Below the pieces are notes generated by a model. The model did not search any database and had not been told where the DNA came from. It was given only the letters and a program-made list of their open reading frames with translations. From positions 65,466 to 129,465 of the forward strand of contig NZ_HE978605.1 in assembly GCF_000285835.1 (NCBI RefSeq): a stretch of DNA of 64,000 nucleotides, read 5' to 3'. Each line of letters opens with the position of its first letter. The stretch's first letter is position 1. Source of the stretch: Brevibacterium senegalense. Lineage in GTDB: Bacteria; Actinomycetota; Actinomycetes; Actinomycetales; Brevibacteriaceae. Shown here one piece after another: positions 38,797 to 47,894 of this stretch. The translations under genes and the position numbers were made by a program.

Positions 38797-39036
38797 GTTC
38801 GGTCCTTACTCTTCTCGTCCAGCACCCGTGCGACGCTCGCACGGGCGGGGTCCGACCGTCCCCTCCGATGCGGGGCGCAGTCAAACTCCACCAGTATTCC
38901 ACGACCGAACGCCCGGAGGCGAATCCCTGTGGGGAAGCGCACACCGGACGTCCTGATCGATGCGTGTCCGCGGCGGCGACGCCGCGGGGATTCGCGACCG
39001 CAGGTCGCGAAGTGCAGTGGGTCCCCGCGGGGACGC
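38797..39036 (-). promoter_or_regulatory. nusG-rplK intergenic leader with competing hairpins
   Basis: No ORF. On the minus strand a stem 39022-39029/38983-38990 encloses a perfect 9-bp hairpin (39003-39011/38991-38999). A second hairpin, 38980-38987/38968-38975 with a four-base loop, shares bases 38983-38987 with the first stem, so the two cannot form together. This is the place where L1 binds the rplKA leader in other bacteria. A nusG terminator is the simpler reading. Confidence 0.5.
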
Positions 39037-39858
39037 TCAGATCTTGCTGACCTGGTCGAAGCCCAGCTCGACGGGGACGTCGCGCTCGAAGATCGACAGG
39101 AGCACCGTGAGCTTCTGGTTCTCCGGGCGGATCTCCTGGATCGTCGCGGGGTGGCCCTCGAAGGAGCCCTCCTTGACGAGCACGGACTCGCCCACCTCGA
39201 ACTCGACGACGTACTCCGCGTCGTCGCCCACGTTGCCCTGGGCCGTGCCGGCCTCCTGGGCGACCTTCGCCTGCTTCTCCTCGAAGATCGGGCGCAGCAT
39301 CTCGAAGACCTCGTCCGTGGTGAGCGGCACGGGGTCGTAGGCGTTGCCCACGAAGCCCGTGACGCCGGGCGTGTGGCGCACGGCGCCCCAGCTCTCGTCC
39401 GTCAGCTCCATGCGCACCAGCACGTAGCCGGGGATGCGGACGCGACGGACCTGCTTGCGCTGCCCGTTCTTGATCTCGACGACGTCCTCCATCGGCACCT
39501 GCACCTCGAAGATGAACTCCTCCATGTTGAGGCTCACCGTGCGGGATTCGATGTTCGTCTTCACGCGGTTCTCGTAGCCCGCGTAGGAGTGGATGACGTA
39601 CCAGTCGCCGTCCTGCATGCGCAGGTCGGACTTGAAGTCCTCGATCGCCTCGGCCTCGGCGTCCTCGGCCGCAGGCGCGTCCTGCGCCGGCGCGTCCTCT
39701 GCCGCAGGTGCGTCCTCGGCGGCCGGCGCGTCCTGGACCTCTGCGTCCTGGCCGCCGTCGACGTCGAGGTCACCGGCGGTGTCCGCCTCGACCGCGGGCT
39801 CGGCGGCGTTCGCCTGATCGAGCTCGGGGTTCAGCTCTTCCGGAGTGGTGTCCGACAC
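39037..39858 (-). CDS. nusG: transcription antitermination factor NusG
   Basis: Binds RNA polymerase and couples it to the ribosome or Rho. 273 residues. The first 95 or so form an acidic Ala/Glu/Asp/Pro tail with imperfect AEDAPA repeats, as in other actinomycetes. The NGN domain follows ([18 protein letters not shown]), then the C-terminal KOW ([18 protein letters not shown]). Between secE (102 bp) and rplK (240 bp). Confidence 0.96.
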   Translation of the reverse strand: MSDTTPEELNPELDQANAAEPAVEADTAGDLDVDGGQDAEVQDAPAAEDAPAAEDAPAQDAPAAEDAEAEAIEDFKSDLRMQDGDWYVIHSYAGYENRVKTNIESRTVSLNMEEFIFEVQVPMEDVVEIKNGQRKQVRRVRIPGYVLVRMELTDESWGAVRHTPGVTGFVGNAYDPVPLTTDEVFEMLRPIFEEKQAKVAQEAGTAQGNVGDDAEYVVEFEVGESVLVKEGSFEGHPATIQEIRPENQKLTVLLSIFERDVPVELGFDQVSKI

Positions 39859-39960
39859 GTGGTGTCTCCTCGTTCGATGCGGTGGGTGCGGTCAGGGTGG
39901 CGGTGGGGAGCGCGCGGATCGCTCCGCGGGCCCGTCCCCGGGTTCAGTCCGACCCGGGGA

Positions 39961-40203
39961 TCAGAACGGCGTCGTGCCCGCGAAGACCCATCCGGTCAGC
40001 TGTCCGAAGACGAAGTCCAGTCCGGTGATCAGGAGCATCATGATGACGACGAAGCCCAGCACGACGAGCGTGTAGTTGATGAGCTCCTTGCGGGTCGGGG
40101 TCACGACCTTCTTGAGCTCCGCGATGATCTCGCGGAAGAACCGGAGGATCCGGCCGAAGAGACCGAGCCTCTTCTTCCCCTCTGCGGCGGAGGTCTCAGC
40201 CAC
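39961..40203 (-). CDS. secE: protein translocase subunit SecE
   Basis: Small Sec component that clamps SecY. 80 residues with the conserved amphipathic RFFREIIAELKKVVTPTRKE followed by a single TM (about 49-72). Directly downstream of tRNA-Trp (56 bp) and upstream of nusG, the usual actinomycete order. Confidence 0.96.
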   Translation of the reverse strand: MAETSAAEGKKRLGLFGRILRFFREIIAELKKVVTPTRKELINYTLVVLGFVVIMMLLITGLDFVFGQLTGWVFAGTTPF

Positions 40204-40259
40204 TCGACCCTCTCATTCCTCGACGACCGTCACCGACCCGGCCGGATCGGTCTGACTGG

Positions 40260-40332
40260 CAGGGGTGACAGGACTCGAACCTGCAACCTACGGTTTTGGA
40301 GACCGTTGCGCTACCAATTGCGCCACACCCCT
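40260..40332 (-). tRNA. tRNA-Trp (CCA anticodon)
   Basis: 73 bases with a 7-bp acceptor stem (AGGGGTG/CACCCCT), T-loop GGTTCGAAC and anticodon CCA in CTCCAAA. The 3' CCA is not encoded. It heads the tRNA-Trp-secE-nusG unit. Confidence 0.96.
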
Positions 40333-40335
40333 TCA

Positions 40336-40353
40336 GCGGTGAGGGATCACCGC
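40336..40353 (-). terminator. possible terminator after the metallophosphoesterase gene
   Basis: Seven-base-pair hairpin with a GGGA-type loop in the 51 bp between the metallophosphoesterase stop and tRNA-Trp on the minus strand. Short, so only moderate support. Confidence 0.4.
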
Positions 40354-40383
40354 CGAGGATCGAGCATACATGCTCCTCCGGGC

Positions 40384-42027
40384 TCACGTCGAACCGTCCG
40401 CGTCCGTCTCGACGGGCGGCTCCGGCCGCACCTCGATCAGCGGTCCCGGCTGCGGTGCGGGGACCCAGGGCGAGAACTCGACCGAGGCGTCCATCCCCAC
40501 CGTGAGGTACTGCACGTCGACCAGCTGTCCGGTCGTCCGGTCGTAGCGGAGGATGCTCATCTCCGCGGGCATCTTGAGCGGTCCGGGGGTGAGCGCGTCC
40601 GCCAGCGCCCCGCCCGTCGTGGAGCCGACCGTCCGCACGCCCGCGCCCCACTGCTCCGGCTCGACACGACGGTGCCAGTGCCCGTGGAGGCCGTAGTCCG
40701 CGCAGCCCTCCTGGAGCGCAGGCTCCGCGTGGCGCGGGTCGTGGATGACGAGCAGGTCCTCCTCCGCCGCGCACGCCGTCTGCGCGACCCGTCCGGTGAA
40801 CTCCTCCGCCGTCTCCCCCGTCTCCAGGACGTCGCCGGAGGGGAAGACGGTGCGCCGCGGGTCGCCCGCACCCAGCAGGGTGAGGCCCGCGACCTCGACC
40901 GGCTCCCCGTCCAGCACGGTCCAGCCCACCTCCCGGGCACGGCGGACGGTGTCCCGGGAGTCGTGGTTGCCCTTGACGAAGGCGGTGGGCACGTCGTCCG
41001 GCAGCGCCTGTGCCAGGGAGTCGACGCACACGTTCTCCGCATCCGTGCCGGTCATCGTGACGTCGCCGCCGTCGATGTGGAGGTCCGCGTCGCTCCAGCG
41101 CACGACGTCGCCGATCACGCGGGACATGCCGGTCTGGCAGTGGATGTCACTGGTCCACACGATCGTCGCGAGATCCGCCGGCTGCGGGTTCGCCAGTCCG
41201 TGCAGAGGACCGGCCCCCAGCCGGGTGCCGACGGGCCGCTGCGGCCACGCGGCCGCCAGTTCGCCGCGCACGGTCCCGTAGAACTCGTCGTTCTCCCGGA
41301 TCAGGTCCGCCGCCGCCTGCGCCGCCTCGTCGACGACGCCGCCCAGCCGTCCGGTCACCTGCGCGCCGGCCAGCGGCGTGCCGATGAAGACGGGATCGGA
41401 CTCGATCGCCCGCGGCGGCTCGAGGGGCACCAGCAGCGCCCCTCCCAGCACGGCCAGCCCGGCCGTCGCGGCACCGGCCCGCAGCCGAGGCCGTCGTCCG
41501 GAGATCCTGCCGGTCCGCCCGGCCGCACCGGCCAGTGCCCGACCGCCCACGAGGAGGGCGACCAGGACCAGGACCCCCGCGGCGGCGCGCAGCGCCATGT
41601 CCTGCCCCAGGTCGATCGCGATGGTCCGCGCGTGCGCGCCGGGATCCGTGAAGAGCGCCGCGTAGGCCGTGAGGTCTCCGCCCAGCGCATCGATCGTGGT
41701 CCCGCCCACGCCCGACTCCACCGGGATCTCCCCCACCGCCACGTGGACGCCCAGGCCCAGGGGCAGGAGACCGTCGGCGGGGACGACGACGGCGCCCAGC
41801 GGACCCAGGTCGACCTCGACCGCGGCGTCGCCGGTCACGGAGTAGTGCGCCTCGTGGGGGCCGAAGGTCCCGTCCGTCTCCGCGCTCAGCACCGCCCACG
41901 GCGCGACGATGACGAGGCAGCACAGCAGGACGAGGAGGGACCGCAGCACGGTGCGCGGACGCGGCAGTCCGCCGCGCCACGCCGTGAGGGCCCGGCCGTA
42001 CGACAGCCGCGGTGCGCGCACGCTCAC
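40384..42027 (-). CDS. membrane-anchored metallophosphoesterase
   Basis: 547 residues: TM1 about 27-48, an extracytoplasmic part, two TMs at about 145-170 and 182-205, then a calcineurin-type phosphoesterase domain. The metal-binding motifs appear in order: SDIHC (DxH), GGDVT (GD), KGNHDS (GNHD), VIHDPRH and LHGHWHR (GHxH). The catalytic domain follows the third hydrophobic segment. The substrate is unknown; related actinomycete proteins are annotated only as metallophosphoesterases. The GTG start overlaps the murB stop as GTGA, which links it to peptidoglycan precursor synthesis by position. Confidence 0.8.
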   Translation of the reverse strand: MSVRAPRLSYGRALTAWRGGLPRPRTVLRSLLVLLCCLVIVAPWAVLSAETDGTFGPHEAHYSVTGDAAVEVDLGPLGAVVVPADGLLPLGLGVHVAVGEIPVESGVGGTTIDALGGDLTAYAALFTDPGAHARTIAIDLGQDMALRAAAGVLVLVALLVGGRALAGAAGRTGRISGRRPRLRAGAATAGLAVLGGALLVPLEPPRAIESDPVFIGTPLAGAQVTGRLGGVVDEAAQAAADLIRENDEFYGTVRGELAAAWPQRPVGTRLGAGPLHGLANPQPADLATIVWTSDIHCQTGMSRVIGDVVRWSDADLHIDGGDVTMTGTDAENVCVDSLAQALPDDVPTAFVKGNHDSRDTVRRAREVGWTVLDGEPVEVAGLTLLGAGDPRRTVFPSGDVLETGETAEEFTGRVAQTACAAEEDLLVIHDPRHAEPALQEGCADYGLHGHWHRRVEPEQWGAGVRTVGSTTGGALADALTPGPLKMPAEMSILRYDRTTGQLVDVQYLTVGMDASVEFSPWVPAPQPGPLIEVRPEPPVETDADGST

Positions 42028-43175
42028 AGGTCGATGCCGACGAGGTTGGGCTCCGGCACCAGCACGATCCCGAAGGCCTCCTCCACCCCCGCCCGGATGT
42101 GACGCGCCAGCTCGACGAGGTCCCGAGCCCGCGCCTCGCCCCGGTTGGTGAGCGCGAGGGTGTGCTTGGTGGAGAGGGACGCGAGGCCGTCTCCCACGGA
42201 GTACCCGCGGCTGAAGCCCGCGCGCTCGATGAGCCAGGCCGCGGAGGTCTTGACGACGGCGGGGTCCGCCTCACCCGTGCGGTGGTCGAGGACCGGGTAG
42301 GACGGCGCCCCCTCCGGAAGGACGTCCGCCGGGGTCACCCGCCCCACGGCGTCGTCGACGAGCGACAGGATGGGGTTGGTGAAGAAGCTGCCGGCCGACC
42401 ACGTGTCGTGGTCCGCGGCGTCGAGCACCATCCCCTTCGACGCGCGCAGATCGAGCACCGCCCGGCGCACCTGCGCGACCGGCACTCGCGTGCCCAGGTC
42501 GACGTCCAGCGCGGTGGCCAGCTGCCGGTAGCGCACGGCGGCACCCGCGCCGTCGCCCGGCGCATCCGCGGCGGCTCCCGCGCCGCTCGACTGCAGGTCG
42601 AAGGTGACGGCGAGGACGACCCATCGCACCGCGCCGGCTTCTGCGGCCGAGCGCTTGAGGACGGACGTCCGGTACCCGAAGCCCAGCCGGTCCGCGGTGA
42701 GGAGGTGCTCCTCCCCCGTCACGCGGTCCAGGGCGAGCACGTGCGTGAGGCAGTCCGCGACCTCTGCGCCGTAGGCGCCCACGTTCTGGACCGGGGTGGC
42801 GCCCACGGAGCCGGGGACACCGGACAGCGCCTCGAGGCCGGACAGGCCGCGGTCGACGGTCTGCGCGACGAAGGCGTCCCAGTCCTCGCCCGCCTCGACG
42901 GTCACGCGCACGACGCCGGAGTCGTCCGGCTTCTGCCAGTCGATGCCGCGGGTGCGGACGAGGCAGACGGGTCCGTCGAAGCCGTCGTCGGCCACGAGCA
43001 GGTTGGAGCCGCCGGCCACGAACAGGACGTCCGGGGTCTTCCGCGGTGCCGCGCCGGTGGGCTCCTGCATCGGGTGGGCCCGGACGAAGTCCACGAGCTC
43101 CCCGCGGGTGCGGGCCTCGTGCGGGTGGGCGATGGGGCCGCCCACCCGCAGGGTCGTGAGGTCTGCGAACCTCAC
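42024..43175 (-). CDS. murB: UDP-N-acetylmuramate dehydrogenase
   Basis: Reduces UDP-GlcNAc-enolpyruvate to UDP-MurNAc with NADPH and FAD. 383 residues: FAD-binding LFVAGGSNLLVADDGFDG and GVPGSVGATPVQNVGAYGAEV, catalytic GSFFTNP with serine, and the C-terminal KHTLALTNRGEA. Length and motifs match type I MurB with an actinobacterial insertion. The start ATG overlaps the upstream dehydratase stop by four bases. Confidence 0.95.
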   Translation of the reverse strand: MRFADLTTLRVGGPIAHPHEARTRGELVDFVRAHPMQEPTGAAPRKTPDVLFVAGGSNLLVADDGFDGPVCLVRTRGIDWQKPDDSGVVRVTVEAGEDWDAFVAQTVDRGLSGLEALSGVPGSVGATPVQNVGAYGAEVADCLTHVLALDRVTGEEHLLTADRLGFGYRTSVLKRSAAEAGAVRWVVLAVTFDLQSSGAGAAADAPGDGAGAAVRYRQLATALDVDLGTRVPVAQVRRAVLDLRASKGMVLDAADHDTWSAGSFFTNPILSLVDDAVGRVTPADVLPEGAPSYPVLDHRTGEADPAVVKTSAAWLIERAGFSRGYSVGDGLASLSTKHTLALTNRGEARARDLVELARHIRAGVEEAFGIVLVPEPNLVGIDL

Positions 43176-43633
43176 GCCAGACGGACCTTCACCTGGGTGC
43201 GGCCCAGGACCGAGTCGTCACCCGCGCTCACGGCGAGGTCGAGGCGGACGACACCGGCCTCGGCATCGATCGCGCCCACGGTCGCGGTGAGCGCGAGCTG
43301 GGCGGTGGGGGCCGTGGGCGGCCCGGACTCCGCGTCCGGGACGACGACCATCGACGTGAAGCGGGTCCGCGCGTCCAGCACGGAGCCGGGATCGCCGGTC
43401 CAGTCGGTCACGCGCGCGACGACGGAGCCCAGTGTCAGCATGCCGTGTGCGATGACGTTGGGCAGGCCCACCTCCTTGGCGTAGCGCTCGTTCCAGTGGA
43501 TGAGGTTGTGGTCGCCGGACGCGGCCGCGTATGCGATGAGGTCCGCGCGGGACACGGGGATCGTCGTGTCGATGACGGTGTCGCCCACGGAGAGCGCGTC
43601 GATCGAGGGGCGGGGTGCGGCGGTGTTCGTCAT
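43172..43633 (-). CDS. MaoC-like (R)-hydroxyacyl dehydratase, HadB-like
   Basis: 153-residue hot-dog protein with the hydratase-2 motif (SGDHNLIHWNERYAKEVG, catalytic Asp and His) and AHGMLTLGSV. ATG 43633 is chosen over a start five codons earlier, because a GAGGAG Shine-Dalgarno lies seven bases upstream and the earlier start overlaps the preceding stop. With the gene upstream it probably forms a HadA-HadB-type heterodimer. In mycobacteria hadABC also lie next to tRNA-Trp-secE-nusG, so synteny supports the assignment. Confidence 0.8.
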   Translation of the reverse strand: MTNTAAPRPSIDALSVGDTVIDTTIPVSRADLIAYAAASGDHNLIHWNERYAKEVGLPNVIAHGMLTLGSVVARVTDWTGDPGSVLDARTRFTSMVVVPDAESGPPTAPTAQLALTATVGAIDAEAGVVRLDLAVSAGDDSVLGRTQVKVRLA

Positions 43634-43644
43634 GGCCTGGCTCC

Positions 43645-44094
43645 TCACTTCTCGCCGCGGACGACGATGGTCGACGTGACGGTCGCGACGGGCTCACCGG
43701 AGTGCGCGTCCGTCAGCTCTGTGCGGGTGGTGATCATCGCGTTGCCGCCCGATTCCCGCAGCCCGTCCACGTGCGTGGTCGCCGCGAGGCGGTCGCCCGC
43801 GACGATGGGCCGGGTGTACGTGAACTGCTCCTGGCCGTGCACCACGCGCGAGTAGTCGATCCCGGAGTCCGGGCTGGAGATGTAGAGGGCCTCGCAGCGC
43901 TGCGAGGGGATGACGGCGAACGTCGTGGGTGCGATGACGTCCGTGTACCCCAGCTCCTGTGCTGCGGCCGCGTCGACGTGCGCGGGGTGGGTGGCGCCGA
44001 TCGCGCGGGCGAACTCCGCGATCGCCTCGCGGCCCACTTCGAAGGGGGCCGGCAGGGAGTACTGGGCTCCCTGCAGGTCGGTGTTGACGGACAC
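43645..44094 (-). CDS. FAS1-like dehydratase subunit, HadA-like (UPF0336)
   Basis: 149-residue hot-dog protein of the UPF0336/MaoC-N type (FEVGREAIAEFARAIGATHP, APTTFAVIPS, VHGQEQFTYTRPIVAGD). It lacks the Asp-His catalytic pair and would be the substrate-binding partner of the HadB-like protein. Starts at GTG 44094 with an AGGAGG Shine-Dalgarno. The rpmG (L33) gene that often precedes it in actinomycetes is not found in the upstream 150 bp. Confidence 0.8.
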   Translation of the reverse strand: MSVNTDLQGAQYSLPAPFEVGREAIAEFARAIGATHPAHVDAAAAQELGYTDVIAPTTFAVIPSQRCEALYISSPDSGIDYSRVVHGQEQFTYTRPIVAGDRLAATTHVDGLRESGGNAMITTRTELTDAHSGEPVATVTSTIVVRGEK

Positions 44095-44247
44095 GTGTGC
44101 CTCCTGGTCTGTGGCGGGCTGATCTGCAGCAGCCGGTCAGCGGTCGTCCGCCAGTCTATCGAAGCGGACGGACACCGCACGCGACGCGACGGACTGCCCC
44201 GATCCACGTGGGACCGCTCACCGGTCGCCGCCCACCCGTGCGACGGT

Positions 44248-44814
44248 TCAACCCGTCGCCCACCGCTGCGGGTCATGGGCGGCCCGGTGCGCGGCCTCCT
44301 GCCGCTTCCAGCCCTCCCACCAGGAGTCGTCGCCGTCGCGGGCGAGCGCCCGGGCGCGGCGGACGGGCTCCGGCGCGTCGAGCCAGAGGACCCGGTCCGC
44401 GAACCCGGCCGTCACCGCGGTGACGCTGCCGCACCCCTCGACGATGAGCGGGACGGACGGCGCGATGCTCTCCTCCGCGCCCCAGGCGGAGGCGTGCCAG
44501 TCCCAGCGCCGCCACCGCGGGGTGCGGCCCGCGGCGCGCTCGGTGAGGATCCGCTCGAGCGTCGCCGTCGCGTGCGCCATCCCCTCCCAGCCCGCGTAGA
44601 GGTCGTCCATGTGCAGCACCCGCGCCCCGGTGCCCGCCGCCAGATCCCGTGCCGCGGTCGTCTTCCCCGCTCCCGAGGTCCCGTCCACCAGGACGAGCCC
44701 ACCCACCCGGGCGGCCCTGTCCGGAGGACCACCGGTGCCGGAATGCGCTGCACTCCCGGAACGAACCGTGGTACCGGAACCCACCGCTCCGACCTGCGTG
44801 CTGCCCGCGCTCAT
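44248..44814 (-). CDS. P-loop kinase of the uridine-kinase-like type
   Basis: 188 residues. P-loop GTSGAGKT at about 45-52, a catalytic-type MDDLYAGW acid pair near residue 76, a lid-like EPVRRARALAR segment, and a Trp-rich C-terminus (DDSWWEGWKRQE). Resembles small nucleoside or metabolite kinases. The substrate is not known. Its ATG overlaps the T-component stop by four bases, so it is the last gene of a TPP-riboswitch operon. Action on a thiamine precursor such as hydroxymethylpyrimidine is possible but only inferred from context. Confidence 0.65.
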   Translation of the reverse strand: MSAGSTQVGAVGSGTTVRSGSAAHSGTGGPPDRAARVGGLVLVDGTSGAGKTTAARDLAAGTGARVLHMDDLYAGWEGMAHATATLERILTERAAGRTPRWRRWDWHASAWGAEESIAPSVPLIVEGCGSVTAVTAGFADRVLWLDAPEPVRRARALARDGDDSWWEGWKRQEAAHRAAHDPQRWATG

Positions 44815-45662
44815 CCGCCAGCCCCCACGAGCCGGAACGCTCCGGTCGCCACCGCGAGTCCCACGGCGGCGAGCGACACGCCCAGCGCGCACGCGATCGC
44901 AACCGCATCGCGACGGCGCAATCGCGAGGGCCTCGCCCAGGTCCGCTCCCCCGTGCCGAACGCGCGGGCCTCCATCGCCGTCGCGAGCATCGTCCCGCGA
45001 CGCACCGCGGCGACGACGAGGGCGAAGGGCAGTGAGAGTGCGCCGCGCAGGGAGCGGGAGTCTCCCAGGCCTCGGGCGCGGCGGGCTCGGGCCAGGGACC
45101 GGTGGTCGGCGGCGAGGACGCCGGCCAGCCGCACGGCGGCCAGGGCGCCCACGACGAACCGGGCGGGCAGGCGCGCGATCTGGCCCAGCGCATCGGCCAG
45201 TCGCGTGGGGTCGATGCCCACGAGCGCGACGAGCGCGGGCACGCCGATCGCCAGGACGCGCACCGTGATGGCCGCGGCCAGCTCGATCGAGTTGTCGCTG
45301 ATCGTCACGAGCCACCACGAGAGGTGGATGCGCCCGCCGGGCTGCGCGTACAGGAGCATGCTCAGTCCGCTGAGCGGTGCCGCGAGGAGCAGCGGCCATG
45401 TCCGGGCCAGCATCGTCCGCGGCCGGATGCCCAGGGCGAGGAAGACGACGAGCCACACGCCCAGCGCCGTCGCACCGCTGACCAGGTCGATGCTGGTGAG
45501 CAGCGGCAAGGACGCGAGCGCGGCCGCGATCCACAGCGCGAGCGGGTTCAGGCTGGCCAGCGGATCCCGTGCGGGCGTGCGGGTGTGCTGTGCGGTGGGG
45601 CTCGGTGCGAGGCCGGCGGTGTCGTCGCCCATCGAGTGGTCCGCGGTCGGTGCGGTGCTCAT
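44811..45662 (-). CDS. ECF transporter T component (YkoC-like)
   Basis: 283-residue membrane protein with about five TMs and the two coupling motifs of EcfT proteins (ARARRARGLGDSRSL and ATAMEARAFGTGERTW, the latter with the ARAFG signature). It connects the substrate-binding S component to the ATPases. ATG 45662 overlaps the ATPase stop as ATGA. A GTG two codons upstream is possible. Confidence 0.9.
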   Translation of the reverse strand: MSTAPTADHSMGDDTAGLAPSPTAQHTRTPARDPLASLNPLALWIAAALASLPLLTSIDLVSGATALGVWLVVFLALGIRPRTMLARTWPLLLAAPLSGLSMLLYAQPGGRIHLSWWLVTISDNSIELAAAITVRVLAIGVPALVALVGIDPTRLADALGQIARLPARFVVGALAAVRLAGVLAADHRSLARARRARGLGDSRSLRGALSLPFALVVAAVRRGTMLATAMEARAFGTGERTWARPSRLRRRDAVAIACALGVSLAAVGLAVATGAFRLVGAGG

Positions 45663-47164
45663 GCGCACGCCTCCGCCCGGTCGATGACAGGTGCCCCGTC
45701 ACGACTCAGGTGCAGCCGCTCATCGCCCAGGACGCGCACGTAGTCGTCGTCATGGGTGACGGACACGGCCGCTCCCCCGTCGCCGACGTGCGCGGCGACG
45801 AGGGCGGCGAGCTCCGTCCACGTCGTCCGGTCCTGCCCGAACGTGGGCTCGTCGAGGACGAGCACCGTGGGCGCGGTCGCGAGCGCCGTCGCGACGGACA
45901 GCCGGCGCTGCTCACCGCCGGACAGGGTGTACGGGTGGGCGTCGGCCAGGTGCGAGAGGCGCAGCCGCTCCAGCAGTCCGTCGACGCGGGCGTCCGCGTC
46001 CGCGGCCCGGGTGAGGCGCGGGCCCACAGCCAGCTCATCGCGCACGCTGCGAGCGACGAACTGGTGCTCGGGGCGCTGGAACACGGTCCCGATCCGCGTG
46101 AGCAGATCCCGCGACCGCCACCGGTGCGGCTGCGACTGAGCGGTGCCGTGCGCCAGGACTCCTCGAGCAGTGAGCGTGCCGGCCAGAGGCGCGGCGAGAC
46201 CCGCGAGCGCGACGGCGAGCGCGGACTTCCCCGTCCCGTTGAGCCCCGTGATGATGGTCGAGACCCCCGCACGGATCGTCAGGTCGATGCCGCGCTGCAC
46301 GGGCACGGGTCCGTGCCCCACCGCAACGCCGTCCGCCTCGAGGAGGACGCCGCCGAGGCCGTGGTCAGCTGTCCTGCCCGCCCGCTCGACCTGGGGGCGG
46401 GCGCCGGGCACCCAGACGCCCGCGGCCGCGAGAGCCGCACCCCGGGAGTCGAAGACGTCTGCGGGCGAGCCGTCCGCCGTGATGCCGCCGCCGGGCTCGA
46501 GGACGAGGACGCGGTCGACGAGATCGATCCACTGGTCCACCCGGTGGTCGACGACGACGAGCGTCGTCGAGGTCGCCGCGACGGCGCGCCGGACCTCGTC
46601 CGCGCCCGCATGGTCGAGGTTCGCGGTGGGCTCGTCCAGCAGGAGCAGGCCCGGCCCCATCGCGAGCACACCGGCGATCGCGAGGCGCTGTCGCTCGCCG
46701 CCGGACAGGTGCGCGGTGGGGCGATCGAGCGGGTAGGTGAGCCCCACCGCGTCGAGGGCCGCACGGACCCGCGGCCAGATCTCGTCGCGCGGGACCGCGA
46801 GGTTCTCCAGCCCGAAGGCGACGTCGTCGCCCAGCGCGGGCAGGATCGTGTTGGCGTCCGGGTCCTGGAGGACGAGACCGGCCCTCCCCCGCTGCGAGGC
46901 CGAGGGTCGCCCGTCCAGGGTGAGCGTGCCGGTCTCCTCGCCGTCCTCCTCGTCGCCCAGGATGCCCGCGAGCCCGCCCAACAGGGTCGACTTGCCGGCG
47001 CCGGACGGACCCAGCAGGAGGACCCGCTCGCCGGGCTCGAGGACGAGGTCCACCCCGGCGACGGCCGCCCTCCTGCGGGAGGCGTGCCGCCAGCCCCACC
47101 CCGTCGCGACGACGCGGGCGGGTGCGGATCCGTGGGCGGAGCGTACGCGCGCGGCCGCGCTCAC
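45659..47164 (-). CDS. ECF transporter double ATPase (YkoD-like)
   Basis: 501 residues carrying two complete ABC ATPase domains in one chain. The first has Walker A GPSGAGKST, signature LSGGERQR and Walker B LLLLDEPTANLD. The second has GLNGTGKSA, LSGGEQRR and VLVLDEPTFGQD; its Walker A ends in Ala instead of Ser/Thr after the Lys, which is unusual. It powers the thiamine-precursor ECF transporter. GTG 47164 overlaps the S-component stop as GTGA. Confidence 0.9.
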   Translation of the reverse strand: MSAAARVRSAHGSAPARVVATGWGWRHASRRRAAVAGVDLVLEPGERVLLLGPSGAGKSTLLGGLAGILGDEEDGEETGTLTLDGRPSASQRGRAGLVLQDPDANTILPALGDDVAFGLENLAVPRDEIWPRVRAALDAVGLTYPLDRPTAHLSGGERQRLAIAGVLAMGPGLLLLDEPTANLDHAGADEVRRAVAATSTTLVVVDHRVDQWIDLVDRVLVLEPGGGITADGSPADVFDSRGAALAAAGVWVPGARPQVERAGRTADHGLGGVLLEADGVAVGHGPVPVQRGIDLTIRAGVSTIITGLNGTGKSALAVALAGLAAPLAGTLTARGVLAHGTAQSQPHRWRSRDLLTRIGTVFQRPEHQFVARSVRDELAVGPRLTRAADADARVDGLLERLRLSHLADAHPYTLSGGEQRRLSVATALATAPTVLVLDEPTFGQDRTTWTELAALVAAHVGDGGAAVSVTHDDDYVRVLGDERLHLSRDGAPVIDRAEACA

Positions 47165-47850
47165 GTGAGGCCCCGGATCTCCCGGCCCGCCGCGAAGCGA
47201 TCGAGCGCGCCCGTGCGGGCGAGCGCACGCGTGAGCACCCAGCCCAGCGCACCCGCCAGCAGGGCGCCGGAGATGATGAGGCACGTGAGGTAGATGACGA
47301 GGAACTGGACACTCATCTCGATGTTGCCGGACAGGAAGAGCTCGATCGTCCACGCGGCGACAGCGGAGCCGATGCCCGCCAGCGCCGCGGCCACCAGCCC
47401 GAAACGGCGGTAGCCCAGCAGGAGGAAGACGAGCTCTGCACCCAGGCCCTGGGCGATGCCGGAGTAGACCGTCTCGACCGCCCACTGGCTGCCCAGCAGC
47501 ATCGAGACGACCGCGGCCAGGACCTCGACGAACAGGGCTGCTCCGGGCTTGCGGATGACGAGGCCGCCCACGACTCCGCCCAGCAGCCAGACACCGGTGA
47601 CCAGACCGCCGAAGCCCGGTGTGAGCGCATCGAGGGCGAGGAATCCGGCATAGCCGGCGAAGTTCCAGAACGTGAAGATGAGACCGATGACGACGCCCAG
47701 GACCGCGGCGATGACGATGTCGAGCGTCCGCCAGCGGTGGCGGCCCGCACCCGCGCGCCCCGGTGACGGGGATGCGGGGCCGGCTGCGGCCTCGGCGGGG
47801 GTGGTCTGCGCGGTCGAGGGGGTGGATGCGTCTGCAGACGAGTGCGTCAT
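47161..47850 (-). CDS. ykoE: ECF transporter S component, YkoE family (thiamine precursor)
   Basis: 229-residue membrane protein. After a 40-residue polar N-terminus it shows five to six TMs with the YkoE-type core (LIFTFWNFAGYAGFLALDAL, GSQWAVETVYSGIAQGLGAE). YkoE proteins take up hydroxymethylpyrimidine or thiamine together with YkoD and YkoC, both encoded downstream. The TPP riboswitch upstream confirms the pathway. ATG 47850 is 45 bases after the riboswitch. Confidence 0.9.
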   Translation of the reverse strand: MTHSSADASTPSTAQTTPAEAAAGPASPSPGRAGAGRHRWRTLDIVIAAVLGVVIGLIFTFWNFAGYAGFLALDALTPGFGGLVTGVWLLGGVVGGLVIRKPGAALFVEVLAAVVSMLLGSQWAVETVYSGIAQGLGAELVFLLLGYRRFGLVAAALAGIGSAVAAWTIELFLSGNIEMSVQFLVIYLTCLIISGALLAGALGWVLTRALARTGALDRFAAGREIRGLT

Positions 47851-47894
47851 GAGCAGTGCCTTTCGTTCGACGAACGGCACGGGTGATGAAGAAA

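Noticed and set aside
39660..39760. Short repeats in nusG as a CRISPR or tandem-repeat locus
   Set aside because: They encode imperfect AEDAPA repeats in frame and are part of the acidic NusG tail.
44240..44259. 7-bp hairpin spanning the stop codon of the kinase gene
   Set aside because: Overlaps the coding end and is short; no support as terminator beyond chance in high-GC DNA.
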